Shown piece after piece: positions 1 to 9,028 of a stretch of 64,000 nt of DNA; within the stretch, counting starts at the first letter, position 1, and each line of letters begins with the position of its first letter. The notes beneath the pieces are model-generated. The model saw nothing but the letters and a program-made list of their open reading frames with translations. It made no database searches and had not been told where the DNA came from. The position numbers and the translations under genes are program-made. The stretch is from contig CBDDCL010000015.1 of the NCBI GenBank assembly GCA_965226245.1, positions 6,324,001-6,388,000 on the forward strand, read 5' to 3'. This DNA is from CBDCYS01 sp965226245. GTDB taxonomy: Bacteria > Acidobacteriota > Terriglobia > Bryobacterales > UBA6623.

Positions 1-287
1 TTGTTCTCGGCGCGGGAGCCGATGATATGACGGATGAAGGCGAGACATGGTCCGTGATCTCGTCACCGGAGACTCATAATGCGGTACTCGAAGAGCTGGA
101 GAAGGCCGGTATTACGCCGGCAACGGCTGAGGTCACCCAGATTCCACAAAATACCGTCAAGGTCGAGGGCAAACAAGCCGCGGCCGTCTTGCGGATGATG
201 GAAGCAATTGAAGAGCACGATGATGTTCACAACGTCTATGCGAATTTCGATATAGACGACAGCGAGCTGGAGCGGCTTTCCGCCTAG
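1..287 (+). CDS. yebC: YebC/PmpR family transcriptional regulator, C-terminal part
   Basis: The reading frame is open from the left edge (frame starting at base 3, V-L-G-A-G-A-D-D-M), so only the last ~95 residues are present. The A-G-A-D-D start and the ending with EEHDDVHNVYANFDI match the C-terminal domain of the YebC/TACO1 family, where acidic residues near 'DDVQNVY.N' are conserved. Family members act as transcriptional regulators or help translation of proline-rich stretches; which applies here cannot be told. It lies 135 bp upstream of ruvC on the same strand, the usual yebC-ruvC order. Confidence 0.9.
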   Translation, partial: VLGAGADDMTDEGETWSVISSPETHNAVLEELEKAGITPATAEVTQIPQNTVKVEGKQAAAVLRMMEAIEEHDDVHNVYANFDIDDSELERLSA

Positions 288-422
288 CGTCATCGGCCGC
301 AATCCGTCGTAACCGCGATTCTTGGGCAGCTCGCAAACGTTATTAGTGGTTGAGCGCACGTTGTTAGCGGGGCAGGGCACGTTCTGAACCGCAGTATATT
401 TTCCCAACTAAAGGACAGTGGT

Positions 423-932
423 TTGCGAGTATTTGGAATCGATTGTGGGTCGCATCGAACCGGCTACGGCATCATCGACAGCGATGGGCGACGGCACCGC
501 TTAGTTGCGGCGGGTGTGATTCAAACCTCGACGAAGAACCCATTTCCCGTGCGTCTCAAGGACATTTATTCCGGGCTACAGAACCTGATGGAACAGCACG
601 GGCCGGATGCCGTGGCGGTGGAGCAAGTGTTTTACGCGACGAACGTAAGAACGGCATTGCAACTCGCCCATGTGCGCGGAGTAACGTTGTTGGCGGCGGC
701 GGAAGCAGGATTACCCGTCGGGGAGTATTCGCCTCTTGAAATCAAGGACAGCGTCGTCGGATACGGGCGGGCTGACAAGAAGCAGGTCCAAATGATGGTT
801 GCGTCTTTGCTCGGATCCGCGGAGCCCACTAGATCGTTCGACGCCTCAGATGCGCTTGCCGCGGCTATCTGTCATGCGAACGTGAGTCATGCCGCCGCTG
901 CAATAGCTGCGGGAGGTGTCCGGGGTGCCTAG
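423..932 (+). CDS. ruvC: Crossover junction endodeoxyribonuclease RuvC
   Basis: Holliday-junction resolvase, 169 aa, close to the usual length. The four acidic catalytic residues are visible: D7 in FGIDCG, E67 in VAVEQVF, and D140 and D143 in SFDASDAL. The start is TTG, giving M-R-V-F-G-I-D, which places the first Asp correctly; no nearby ATG gives a family-like N-terminus. The usual partners ruvA and ruvB do not follow; instead an unknown secreted protein overlaps its 3' end. Cytoplasmic, in recombination repair. Confidence 0.95.
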   Translation: MRVFGIDCGSHRTGYGIIDSDGRRHRLVAAGVIQTSTKNPFPVRLKDIYSGLQNLMEQHGPDAVAVEQVFYATNVRTALQLAHVRGVTLLAAAEAGLPVGEYSPLEIKDSVVGYGRADKKQVQMMVASLLGSAEPTRSFDASDALAAAICHANVSHAAAAIAAGGVRGA

Positions 933-1596
933 CTTGCCTGGAGGACGCCGAGCCCTACTGACCAGGATGCTGGTTTGGATTTGTTGGGTCGCCGCAACCC
1001 TTGTCCCCGCATCCGCCGACTCAGGGGATTACAGAATATTCTTCTCCCGCTCATTTCCCGGCAGCGTTCCGGCTTATTTTGATGTGGTTGTCGAGTCCTC
1101 CGGAGCAGTCGCCTATCGAGAATCCGAGGACGAGGAACCGCTAGAGTTTGAAATTGGCGCCGCGGAGTTGGCGGAGGTTCTCGAACACGTCAAGGAGCTC
1201 GATTACTTCCGAGTTGCCGTCGACAGTAACCTGAAAGTGGCTTTTACCGGCGAGAAGACCTTTCGTTACGAAGGGGCGGACAGTGTATCGGGGGATACGA
1301 AGTTCAATCACACTTCTAACGCAGCGGCCCGCGCGCTTCTAGCTTGGTTCAACAAAGTAGGGGAGAGTGAACGACATCGGATTGAGCTGAAAAGGACGGC
1401 GCGGTTCGATCGCCTGGGGGTTAACAAGACTCTGCTTCAGTTTCAGATTTCTCTCGAAAAGAACCGCATCGTTTCGCCCGCCCAGTTTATTCCCATCCTG
1501 AGAAGGATCGCGAACGACAAGAAGATTATTCGCATAGCGACCGCGAGAGCTGCCGGTCTGCTGGAGCGCATTCAAGCCCCAGCCACAAACCAATAG
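925..1596 (+). CDS. Secreted hypothetical protein overlapping ruvC
   Basis: About 223 aa with an N-terminal signal peptide (hydrophobic MLVWICWVAATLVPASA, then a mature start near SGDY). No domain recognised. The mature part is a mixed acidic/basic region containing YRESEDEEPLEFEIG and a C-terminal block LQFQISLEKN..IPILRRIAND that may be helical. I choose the GTG at 925 because GGGAGG sits 8 nt ahead of it; a GTG at 916 is also in frame. It overlaps the ruvC stop by 8 nt, so translational coupling is likely. Function unknown. Confidence 0.7.
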   Translation: MPSLPGGRRALLTRMLVWICWVAATLVPASADSGDYRIFFSRSFPGSVPAYFDVVVESSGAVAYRESEDEEPLEFEIGAAELAEVLEHVKELDYFRVAVDSNLKVAFTGEKTFRYEGADSVSGDTKFNHTSNAAARALLAWFNKVGESERHRIELKRTARFDRLGVNKTLLQFQISLEKNRIVSPAQFIPILRRIANDKKIIRIATARAAGLLERIQAPATNQ

Positions 1597-1696
1597 TCGA
1601 GACGGTTGAGCCCCAGGGGCATTCAACTGATTGATTTACAACTACATACCGGGAAGAAAAAGGTCGGGGACACAAAAACGACACATATAGTACAAA

Positions 1697-2602
1697 CTAT
1701 CCGTTACCCATTATTATCGAGTAAATCCGCTCCAAATCTTCCTCTGAGTAATATTCCAATTCTATCTTGCCTTTGTGCCGGCCTTGCTGGATGAGCCTGA
1801 CCTTGGTGCCAAGCCTCTGCTCCAACTCCGCCACTGCAGCGGCAACGTTGGGATCTAGTTGTTGTGTTTTGCCAGAGGATTTCCTCGATTCGGTGAGCGA
1901 TCGGACGGTGCGCTCGACCTGGCGGACCGACAGACCCTGAGCGGCAGCTTTCTCGGCCAGGGCGACTTGCTGGGCGGCATCTTCCAGTCCCAAAATCGCA
2001 CGGGCGTGCCCGCCAGAAATACGTCGTTCCGCGACTAACTGCTGGACGTCCCTGGGTAGCCGCAGAAGGCGGAGCAGATTGGTGATGGTGGAACGGTCCT
2101 TGCCAGTGCGGGTAGCAACTTCCTCGTGGCTAAGGTGCAGCTCCTGTATCATGCGGTCGAAAGCCTGTGCGATCTCGATCGGGTTCAAGTCTTCCCGTTG
2201 GATGTTCTCAACCAAGGTAACTTCGAGAACACGTTCAGGCTCGACTTCACGCACAATTGCGGAAATCGTTGCTAGCCCGGCCATCTTCGCGGCCCGCCAG
2301 CGACGCTCTCCGACAACGAGTGCAAATCTCGAACCGTCAGGGCGGACAACGATCGGTTGCACCAGTCCATCCACGCGGATAGACCGCGAGAGCTCCAGTA
2401 GAGCCTTTTGATCGAAATTTCGTCTCGGCTGGTATGGGTTCGGATCGATTCTATCGATCCGCAGCTCTAGGACCTCAGCACTCGAACCTGGTGTGTCCGA
2501 CTCGGGGGATGAATCGATCTGAGATTTTGGCGGCAGTAGGGCGTCAAGGCCTCGACCCAAGGCCTTTCTGGAGGATGAAGCCGTATGAGGTTTTGCTTGC
2601 AT
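1697..2602 (-). CDS. parB: Chromosome-partitioning protein ParB
   Basis: 301 aa. N-terminal KALGRGLDALLP, then the CTP-binding ParB/Srx domain with the GERRWRA box and the ENIQREDLNPIE helix (residues ~45-140), a helix-turn-helix (LSHEEVATRTGKDRSTITNLLRL, ~155-180) that binds parS, and a C-terminal dimerisation region ending RLIQQGRHKGKIELEYYSEEDLERI. It loads at parS, slides as a CTP-gated clamp and works with ParA in origin segregation. It lies 40 bp downstream of parA on the same strand; two parS sites are just ahead of parA. Confidence 0.97.
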   Translation of the reverse strand: MQAKPHTASSSRKALGRGLDALLPPKSQIDSSPESDTPGSSAEVLELRIDRIDPNPYQPRRNFDQKALLELSRSIRVDGLVQPIVVRPDGSRFALVVGERRWRAAKMAGLATISAIVREVEPERVLEVTLVENIQREDLNPIEIAQAFDRMIQELHLSHEEVATRTGKDRSTITNLLRLLRLPRDVQQLVAERRISGGHARAILGLEDAAQQVALAEKAAAQGLSVRQVERTVRSLTESRKSSGKTQQLDPNVAAAVAELEQRLGTKVRLIQQGRHKGKIELEYYSEEDLERIYSIIMGNG

Positions 2603-2642
2603 GACGGTCTAGGGCTGGGTACTGCTGGGGGATTCGAAGTCG

Positions 2643-3434
2643 CTAACTCGAGGCTTGACTCGTTGATCGGACCTGGTTGCGTGCCAGAATCTCCCTCGCT
2701 AGATTCAGATAACTTTCTGCTCCTTTCGAGCGTAAGTCGTATTCGATAATCGACTTACCGTGACTGGGGGCTTCCGCCAAGCGAACATTTCTGGGGATGA
2801 CTGTCTGGAAGACTTCATCGCGAAAGAACTCCCGCAGATCAGCCGCAACCTGCCTGGTCAACGTTGTTCGCTCGTCAATCATCGTGAGCAACACACCTTC
2901 AATTGCCAGCTTTGGGTTCAGGTGCTGCCGGACCCGGTCGTTAGTATCTAGCAGAGCTGAAACTCCCTCCAGCGCGAAATACTCACATTGAATCGGTATC
3001 AGCACGGAATCCGCTGCAACGAGGCAATTCAGCGTGAGCAGGTCTAACGCTGGAGGACAGTCCAAGAAGATATAGTCGTAGCCCGCGATCACGGGCTGGA
3101 TTGCTTCTCGCAGTCTTGTTTCGCGCCCGTCCACACCGGCAAGCTCAAGATTGGCTCCAGCTAAATGCCTGCTGGATGGAATTAGATCAAGACCTTCTGT
3201 CTGCGTTTGGTAACAGGCATCTTGAGACGTAACTTCTCCAATGAGAAGACTATAGACGTTTAGACGCTCCGGATCGAAACCGAAACCTAGGCCGCTAGTT
3301 GAGTTAGCCTGAGGATCGCAATCAACGACGAGAACCCGACAATCGGCAGCAGCCATCGATGCGGAAAGGTTTATTGCGGTGGTCGTTTTGCCAACCCCAC
3401 CCTTCTGATTAGCGATCGCGATAACTTTTCCCAA
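2643..3434 (-). CDS. parA: Chromosome-partitioning ATPase ParA
   Basis: Deviant Walker-A ATPase, 263 aa from the TTG start: M-G-K-V-I-A-I-A-N-Q-KGGVGKTT, with signature Lys11 and P-loop Lys16. DYIFLDCPP is the Walker B region and VIPRNVRLAEAPSHGKSI the family C-terminal motif. An in-frame ATG 45 codons upstream would add residues that are really translated parS DNA (two copies of a V-S-R-G-T pattern), so I reject it. The TTG has GGGAG 8 nt upstream. Membrane or nucleoid-associated partner of ParB. Confidence 0.95.
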   Translation of the reverse strand: MGKVIAIANQKGGVGKTTTAINLSASMAAADCRVLVVDCDPQANSTSGLGFGFDPERLNVYSLLIGEVTSQDACYQTQTEGLDLIPSSRHLAGANLELAGVDGRETRLREAIQPVIAGYDYIFLDCPPALDLLTLNCLVAADSVLIPIQCEYFALEGVSALLDTNDRVRQHLNPKLAIEGVLLTMIDERTTLTRQVAADLREFFRDEVFQTVIPRNVRLAEAPSHGKSIIEYDLRSKGAESYLNLAREILARNQVRSTSQASS

Positions 3435-3494
3435 ACGTATGTCTCCCACGGGAAGCCTCACTTTATCACAGCTATGGCGAATTGAGGCTAAAAA

Positions 3495-3510
3495 AGTTCC
3501 ACGTGAAACA
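3495..3510. promoter_or_regulatory. parS site 1 (ParB-binding centromere)
   Basis: AGTTCCACGTGAAACA matches the parS consensus TGTTTCACGTGAAACA at 14 of 16 positions, keeping the CACGTG core and the right arm exactly. It lies between rsmG and parA. Confidence 0.9.
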
Positions 3511-3524
3511 TCCCGGAAGAACTT

Positions 3525-3540
3525 TGTTCCACGTGAAACA
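3525..3540. promoter_or_regulatory. parS site 2 (ParB-binding centromere)
   Basis: TGTTCCACGTGAAACA matches the parS consensus at 15 of 16 positions. It is exactly 30 bp from the first site, about three helical turns, so both face the same side of the DNA. It sits just downstream of the rsmG stop codon. Confidence 0.93.
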
Positions 3541-3543
3541 ATC

Positions 3544-4158
3544 TCAAGCTGCAGAGGAGGCTCTTCCAATCAAAATCACCCTCTGTTCACTCCAGGGAAC
3601 GCTAACACTGCCTTCCCAAACAACTCTGCTATCCTGCTCGAGCCGCGCGACCTCTTCTCGCGAAACCAGCAACCCTAGCTGAGCGGAGATACGGAGCAGG
3701 TGAGGAAGCACATCTGACAACGCCACAGCGCGTGTCGTCGACCATTCGAAGCACTCCTGCAGACCCTCCACCCTGCCGTGGTAAACGGAAACATTCCCTA
3801 GCGGACGCGAAACTTCTTTCAGAAAGGCAGCCTTCTTTGAGACTGATTCGACGAGTGTCACCTCCACATCCGGACGCGCTACCGCAAACGGAAGGCCGGG
3901 GAAGCCTGCTCCCGAGCCCACATCTACTAAGTTCTTGGCTTTGCCTACGACCTTTGCCAGATACAAGGCTTCACCAAAATGCCTCTCAACGATCTGTTGG
4001 GGAGTGCGTATGGATGTAAGATTGACGTGGTGGTTCCAGCGTTGCAGCAAATCATAATGCCGTGACAGGCTAGATATTTGCGCAGTGGCGAGCTGCAGCG
4101 AGAGTTTAGCCAAAACCGGCTGCAGTAGCCACTCGAAGTCCTGGCAAGGTTCAGGCAT
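3544..4158 (-). CDS. rsmG: 16S rRNA (guanine527-N7)-methyltransferase RsmG
   Basis: 204 aa. Typical N-terminus (LSRHYDLLQRWNHHVNLTSIR) followed by the SAM-binding loop VDVGSGAGFPGLPFAV and LVESVSKKAAFLKEV, the order expected for GidB/RsmG. It methylates G527 of 16S rRNA. The start overlaps the end of mnmG by 8 nt, the conserved mnmG-rsmG-parA-parB arrangement seen near replication origins. Confidence 0.95.
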   Translation of the reverse strand: MPEPCQDFEWLLQPVLAKLSLQLATAQISSLSRHYDLLQRWNHHVNLTSIRTPQQIVERHFGEALYLAKVVGKAKNLVDVGSGAGFPGLPFAVARPDVEVTLVESVSKKAAFLKEVSRPLGNVSVYHGRVEGLQECFEWSTTRAVALSDVLPHLLRISAQLGLLVSREEVARLEQDSRVVWEGSVSVPWSEQRVILIGRASSAA

Positions 4159-6073
4159 TCAACCGCGGACGCTGAGGCATATCCAAATAAACGTTCAGAA
4201 TGGAAATAGCTGCCGGTGTTACGCCCGGAATCCGGCTCGCCTGGCCTAAAGTCGCAGGGCTTACTCGTTCCATCTTTTCAACGACTTCCGTCGAAAGCCC
4301 CGGAATCCCCGCGAAACCAAACCCGTCGGGAATCCTGCGAGCCTCGGCTCGCCGCAACTGCTGGATGTGCCTCTTTTGTTGCTTCAGATACCCTTCGTAC
4401 TTGATCTCTGTCTCAATCGATTTCCACTCAGGCCGCTTCAGGTTGACTTGCGTGTGCCGTCGAATCAAATCGAGCATATCATCAATCCTAACCTCAGGCC
4501 GCTTCAGCAGTTGAAGCAGGGTCGGCCGATCCGGCGCCGATTCATCAAGTACCTGTTGCAGTTGCGGCGAGTGACCGTCGCCCGCGGCAGGCCGATGTTT
4601 CTGAACAAATCGACTCACTTTCTCCCTGTCCGCCTCCAGGTCCTGGAACCGTTCCCAGTCGTCTTTGCCCACAAGCCCGACCTTGCGCCCAATGGGAGTT
4701 AACCGCCGATCCGCGTTGTCAATTCGCAGGTGCAACCGAAACTCCGCCCTCGATGTGAACATGCGGTACGGCTCATCCGTTCCCTTGGTGATCAGATCGT
4801 CAATCAATATTCCTATGTAGCCTGCGGTCCGGTCCAAAACGATGGGGGTGTCGCCTTGAATCGAGCGACCAGCGTTAATTCCAGCCATCAAGCCCTGGCA
4901 GGCCGCCTCCTCGTAACCTGTGGTCCCGTTGATTTGGCCCGCCAGATACAGTCCGCTTATCTTCTTTGTTTCCAATGTGTGCCGAAGCTCGGTTGCATCG
5001 ACCGAGTCATACTCGATGGCATAGCCGGGACGGATCATCTCCGCGCGCCCCAGACCAGGGACGGAGGCGACCATCGCTGTCTGCACATCGATCGGCATGC
5101 TCGTCGACATGCCGTTGACGTACACCTCGTTTGTGTCGAGCCCCTCGGGCTCTAGGAACAGTTGGTGCCGCGACTTGTCCGGGAACTTGACTACCTTGTC
5201 CTCGATGGAAGGACAGTAGCGAGGGCCGATCCCTTCGATCTGGCCACTATATAAAGGTGATCGATGGATGTTCTCTCGCAAGATCTTGTGGGTATGCTCT
5301 GTCGTGAAAGCAATATAGCAACTGATCCGCGGGCGTTCAATTCTTTCTGTTCGGAACGAAAACGGCGTTGGTTCGCGATCTCCCGGCTGTGCCTCGCAGC
5401 GGTCCCAGTCAATGGTTCGTCCATCGAGTCGGGGAGGAGTGCCGGTCTTGAGCCTGCCACAGCGAAATCCGAGACCTCGGAGCACCTCTCCCAGCATGAC
5501 GGACGCCGGTTCTCCGCTGCGCCCGGCGGGATACGTCCTTTCCCCAATATGAATCAGCCCGTTGAGAAAGGTCCCGGTCGTGATGATCACCGCATCCGCG
5601 CCGATGCTTCGCCCATCGAGCAAACGCACGCCACGGATCCGCTTTCTCCCAGCATCAGTGTCAGGTTGGCCCACATCCTCCAGCACTAAATCGATCACCT
5701 CGGCTTGCTTCATCACGAGGTTTGATTGCTGCTCGATCATCTGCCGCATCTTCACGCGGTATTGCTTCTTGTCGCACTGCGCCCGAGGCGACCACACGGC
5801 CGGCCCACGGCTGGTATTTAGCAGCCGAAACTGGATCCCAACCGCGTCGGTTACCTCGCCCATGATGCCCCCGAGGGCGTCGATCTCCCTTACGAGATGC
5901 CCCTTGGCGATCCCGCCAACTGCGGGATTGCACGACATCTGCGCGACCAAGTCGAGATTCAGCGTGACCAACGCCGTGCGCAGACCCATCTTCGCCGTTG
6001 CCACGGACGCCTCGCACCCAGCGTGCCCGGCGCCAACCACGACAACGTTATACCGTTCCGTGAATTTCTCCAT
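4151..6073 (-). CDS. mnmG: tRNA uridine-5-carboxymethylaminomethyl modification enzyme MnmG (GidA)
   Basis: 640 aa, near the usual 620-650. N-terminal FAD-binding VVVGAGHAGCEASVA, the family signature AVGGIAKGHLVREIDALGG, then GTFLNGLIHIG, GYAIEYD and a second signature in LAGQINGTTGYEEAACQGL. The C-terminal helical domain ends before LNVYLDMPQRPRLNA. With MnmE (not in window) it modifies the wobble uridine of tRNAs in the cytoplasm. First gene of the minus-strand mnmG-rsmG-parA-parB run; divergent from purD across ~100 bp. Confidence 0.97.
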   Translation of the reverse strand: MEKFTERYNVVVVGAGHAGCEASVATAKMGLRTALVTLNLDLVAQMSCNPAVGGIAKGHLVREIDALGGIMGEVTDAVGIQFRLLNTSRGPAVWSPRAQCDKKQYRVKMRQMIEQQSNLVMKQAEVIDLVLEDVGQPDTDAGRKRIRGVRLLDGRSIGADAVIITTGTFLNGLIHIGERTYPAGRSGEPASVMLGEVLRGLGFRCGRLKTGTPPRLDGRTIDWDRCEAQPGDREPTPFSFRTERIERPRISCYIAFTTEHTHKILRENIHRSPLYSGQIEGIGPRYCPSIEDKVVKFPDKSRHQLFLEPEGLDTNEVYVNGMSTSMPIDVQTAMVASVPGLGRAEMIRPGYAIEYDSVDATELRHTLETKKISGLYLAGQINGTTGYEEAACQGLMAGINAGRSIQGDTPIVLDRTAGYIGILIDDLITKGTDEPYRMFTSRAEFRLHLRIDNADRRLTPIGRKVGLVGKDDWERFQDLEADREKVSRFVQKHRPAAGDGHSPQLQQVLDESAPDRPTLLQLLKRPEVRIDDMLDLIRRHTQVNLKRPEWKSIETEIKYEGYLKQQKRHIQQLRRAEARRIPDGFGFAGIPGLSTEVVEKMERVSPATLGQASRIPGVTPAAISILNVYLDMPQRPRLNA

Positions 6074-6175
6074 CCTGATCCCAACAACTCCGCTTTCTTG
6101 TTATTCTATGGCATTCGCCCTGAGACGGGGCAATCAACACGGGGCAACGAACCCAAGGCGGTTCGTTAGCGCGGG

Positions 6176-7504
6176 ATGAACGTACTAGTTGTCGGCAGTG
6201 GAGGGCGTGAGCATGCTCTTTCGTGGAGATTGGGACAATCTGCCAGTGTGAACCAGGTCTATTGCGCGCCCGGCAATGCCGGCATGGCCAGGGAGTTTTC
6301 CTGCCTTCCAGCCGACCTCTCGTCGAACTCGGAAATCGCCTCGCTCGCCGAATCCCTCGCCGTTGACCTGACGGTCATTGGACCTGAAGCTCCCCTCGCG
6401 GCGGGCATCGTAGACGAGTTTCGCGCCCGCCATTTGCCGATCCTCGGCCCCACGACTGACGGCGCCCAACTCGAAGCCAGCAAGATCTTCGCCAAGCAAT
6501 TCATGCGGCAACATGGGATTCCGACTGCTGAATTCGCCCTTATCGAAAACGAATCCCACCTCGACGCCAACTTATCCCGATTTGGTTATCCCGTGGCGCT
6601 GAAAGCCGATGGTCTCGCTGCCGGGAAGGGTGTGGTCATCGTCAAGGACGAAACCGACGCGCGCCGCACCGCTGCCGCGCTCCTTTCAGGCGAGTTGGCG
6701 GGCGGTGCCGGGCGCCGCCTTCTGGTTGAACAATTTCTCACGGGAGAGGAAGTCAGCTTCATCGTTCTCAGCGACGGCGTCGGATTCTACGATTTTCCTC
6801 CCACGCAGGATCATAAACCGGCTTTCGACAATGACGAAGGCCCCAACACCGGGGGGATGGGCGCTTACTGCGGGGGATCGTTGGCATACCGAATCGGGCC
6901 CAAACTGCCGTTCGAAAACTACATCGATCCGGCCATTCTCAGCTCTGATGTCCGGGACACGGTTATTCGCACCATCGTCGAGCCGACGCTGAACGGAATC
7001 CGGGAGATGGGCAGCCCTTTCAGCGGCTTTCTCTATTGCGGACTGATGATGACCGACGAGGGGCCGAAGGTTCTCGAATACAACGTCCGCATGGGAGACC
7101 CGGAGACTCAGCCACTCATGTACCGAATGACGGGCGACTTCGGGCGGCTTCTGTTGTCGGCGGCGCACGCTGAGCTCGATCCTTCGTCCGTGGCGTGGAG
7201 CGGTGGGCCGACGGTGTGCGTTGTGCTGGCCTCCGAGGGGTATCCCGGGGCTTACGACAAAGGCCGGCTGATTACAGGCATCTCCGCCGCCGAGGACAAG
7301 GGCGCCAAAGTATTCCACGCGGGTACGCGTTTCCAGGAAGGCAAAATTGCCACTGCCGGAGGGCGCGTCCTTGACGTTACTGCCGCGGGAGAAGACCTCC
7401 GCGCGGCGATCGCCAACACGTACGCGGCAGTCGAGGAAATCCACTTTGACGGGGTGCATTTCCGCCGTGACATTGGCAAGAAGGGACTGCGGCTAGGACT
7501 ATAG
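6176..7504 (+). CDS. purD: Phosphoribosylamine--glycine ligase PurD (GAR synthetase)
   Basis: 442 aa. N-terminal VLVVGSGGREHALSWRL, ATP-grasp centre with KADGLAAGKGVVIV and LVEQFLTGEEVSFIVLSDG, then DHKPAFDNDEGPNTGGMGAY and LEYNVRMGDPETQ, all diagnostic. It makes glycinamide ribonucleotide in purine synthesis. It is monocistronic by appearance; an A/T-rich hairpin follows the stop. Confidence 0.97.
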   Translation: MNVLVVGSGGREHALSWRLGQSASVNQVYCAPGNAGMAREFSCLPADLSSNSEIASLAESLAVDLTVIGPEAPLAAGIVDEFRARHLPILGPTTDGAQLEASKIFAKQFMRQHGIPTAEFALIENESHLDANLSRFGYPVALKADGLAAGKGVVIVKDETDARRTAAALLSGELAGGAGRRLLVEQFLTGEEVSFIVLSDGVGFYDFPPTQDHKPAFDNDEGPNTGGMGAYCGGSLAYRIGPKLPFENYIDPAILSSDVRDTVIRTIVEPTLNGIREMGSPFSGFLYCGLMMTDEGPKVLEYNVRMGDPETQPLMYRMTGDFGRLLLSAAHAELDPSSVAWSGGPTVCVVLASEGYPGAYDKGRLITGISAAEDKGAKVFHAGTRFQEGKIATAGGRVLDVTAAGEDLRAAIANTYAAVEEIHFDGVHFRRDIGKKGLRLGL

Positions 7505-7526
7505 ATAAAGAGACCTTTTTATCTTT
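7503..7526 (+). terminator. Possible intrinsic terminator after purD
   Basis: AGATAAA pairs with TTTATCT around an 8-nt loop and runs into TT, directly at the purD stop. The stem has only one G:C pair and the T-run is short, so this is weak. Confidence 0.3.
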
Positions 7527-7624
7527 AATGAAAACCAAGCAACAGCATGGAAGTGCTGTCAGAACTCTTGGCGCCGGTGGAGCAGTCCATAGTCGGCGCC
7601 GCCTCTCAGGAGGGAAGCAACACC

Positions 7625-8635
7625 ATGAACGTCGGACTCGTCGGAACGGGCGCCATCGCTCACAAACATGCCGAGTCGTACCAGGAGATCGGTTACAACC
7701 TCGTGGCGGTTTCGGATATCATCGAAGAAAAGGGCCGTCAATTCGCCGCCAAGTACGGTGCCGAATTCACCCCTACGCTCGAGGAGCTGACTCGGCGGCC
7801 GGATGTCCACTACGTTGACGTTTGCACCTTCCCGAACTCCCGCCGTGAGATCGCAAAGCAAGCGCTAGCGAACGGCAAACACGTGCTGGTGCAAAAGCCG
7901 ATTGCACTCACCCTGGACGCCGCCCAGGAAATGATCGACGCGGCTCGAGCAGCCGACCTGCGGTTCGGCGTCGTCAGCCAGCACCGCTTCGATGAGTCCA
8001 GCATGTTTCTCATCAAGGCCATCAAGGATGGCCGCCTGGGCCGCATCATCGAGGCCGACGGCTACGTCAAGTGGCACCGCCCGCAATCCTATTACGACCA
8101 TCCCGGCAAAGGGACCTGGGCCCTCGAGGGCGGGGGAGCGCTGATCAACCAAGGCATCCACACGGTCGACATGCTGCTCTACTTCGCCGGTCCGGTGAAA
8201 GAAATCTTCGCCAACTGGCAACTCGGCGTGGCCCACCAGATTGAGTCGGAAGACATGGTCAACGCCGTAATCCGCTACGCCAGCGGCGCAACCGGCGTCA
8301 TTCAAGCGTCCACCGCCGTCATTCCCGGCTATCCGGAGCGCATCGAGCTTCACGGGACAAAGGGGTCCGCCATCCTCGAAGGGGACCGGTTGACTGCCTG
8401 GGACGTCGAAGGCGACAGCGGGGAAGAGCCGCCGGTGGCCACCGCCCTCGACTCGGGCGCTGCCGACCCGATGGCGATCTCGATCGAACCGATCAAACGC
8501 CAATTCCTCGACTTCGGCGACGCCATCCAGAATCACCGCAAACCCTCGTGCGCCGGCGAAGAGGGCTACGCAGCGCTTCAACTGGTCCTGGGGGTTTACG
8601 AATCTGCCAGGGAAGGCAAGAAGATTACGTTGTGA
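7625..8635 (+). CDS. Gfo/Idh/MocA family oxidoreductase
   Basis: 336 aa. N-terminal Rossmann fold MNVGLVGTGAIAHKHAESY, then the family EKP-like motif as VQKPIALTLDAAQ (here QKP replaces EKP) and the C-terminal substrate domain with GGGALINQGIHTVDML, the conserved H-x-x-D site. AGGAGG lies 11 nt before the chosen ATG; an ATG 26 codons upstream lacks this. No signal peptide, so a cytoplasmic NAD(P)-linked sugar dehydrogenase; substrate unknown. Confidence 0.88.
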   Translation: MNVGLVGTGAIAHKHAESYQEIGYNLVAVSDIIEEKGRQFAAKYGAEFTPTLEELTRRPDVHYVDVCTFPNSRREIAKQALANGKHVLVQKPIALTLDAAQEMIDAARAADLRFGVVSQHRFDESSMFLIKAIKDGRLGRIIEADGYVKWHRPQSYYDHPGKGTWALEGGGALINQGIHTVDMLLYFAGPVKEIFANWQLGVAHQIESEDMVNAVIRYASGATGVIQASTAVIPGYPERIELHGTKGSAILEGDRLTAWDVEGDSGEEPPVATALDSGAADPMAISIEPIKRQFLDFGDAIQNHRKPSCAGEEGYAALQLVLGVYESAREGKKITL

Positions 8636-8887
8636 TGTTGGATCGGCATCGGTCGGCGCTTCATATTGTCGGGCCTTGTCAGAAGTAGTTGGCCCTTAGC
8701 TATGGCCGCATTTCTGCTTGGAAAATCCCCATGTCGCCAGGAATGGCGACACGGCTCGCAAGAATGCGTGCGCCACGTTGGCAGTGAATCCGCCATGGCT
8801 CGGGACGGCTCGGTACTTGGCATGGATAGTACTAGTTCTGTATTGAAAAGATATACGCCAGTCGGTGTTTAGGCATATGTCCTCTCT
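8636..8887. other. Intergenic region with a short palindromic repeat
   Basis: No gene seen. It holds a family H repeat (listed separately) and otherwise unremarkable sequence up to the kinase fragment. Confidence 0.6.
8731..8777 (+). repeat. Repeat family H, copy 1 (double hairpin)
   Basis: Two adjacent imperfect palindromes, TGTCGCCAggaaTGGCGACA and one around CGCAAGAATGCG. The same ~48 bp appears reverse-complemented at 38938-38986 with few differences. Confidence 0.75.
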
Positions 8888-9016
8888 CCTACCACTCGGG
8901 CTCTACGCGAAGCCCAGGCTGCGGCGGCCCTCCACCACTCCAACATCTGCACGGTTTACGAGATGGACGACGCTGACGGACAAACCTTCCTCTCCATCGA
9001 GGGGCTCCCAGCTTCA
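8888..9016 (+). pseudogene. Fragment of a Ser/Thr protein kinase N-lobe
   Basis: The frame reads LREAQAAAALHHSNICTVYE then MDDADGQTFLSIEGL. This aligns with the alphaC-to-hinge part of the intact kinase in this window (REAKAAARLDHQNICPIYEIDEVDGQMFLAMAYLEG). Nothing kinase-like lies before or after, so it is a short fossil. It runs into the 5' side of the next gene and should not be annotated as that gene's N-terminus. Confidence 0.75.
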
Positions 9017-9028
9017 AAGGACGTCACC

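Noticed and set aside
3435..3569. Longer N-terminus for ParA
   Set aside because: The added 45 residues are translated parS sites; the TTG start has its own ribosome-binding site.
8963..9028. Longer N-terminus for the CMD-like protein
   Set aside because: It is kinase debris; the signal peptide begins at the later ATG.
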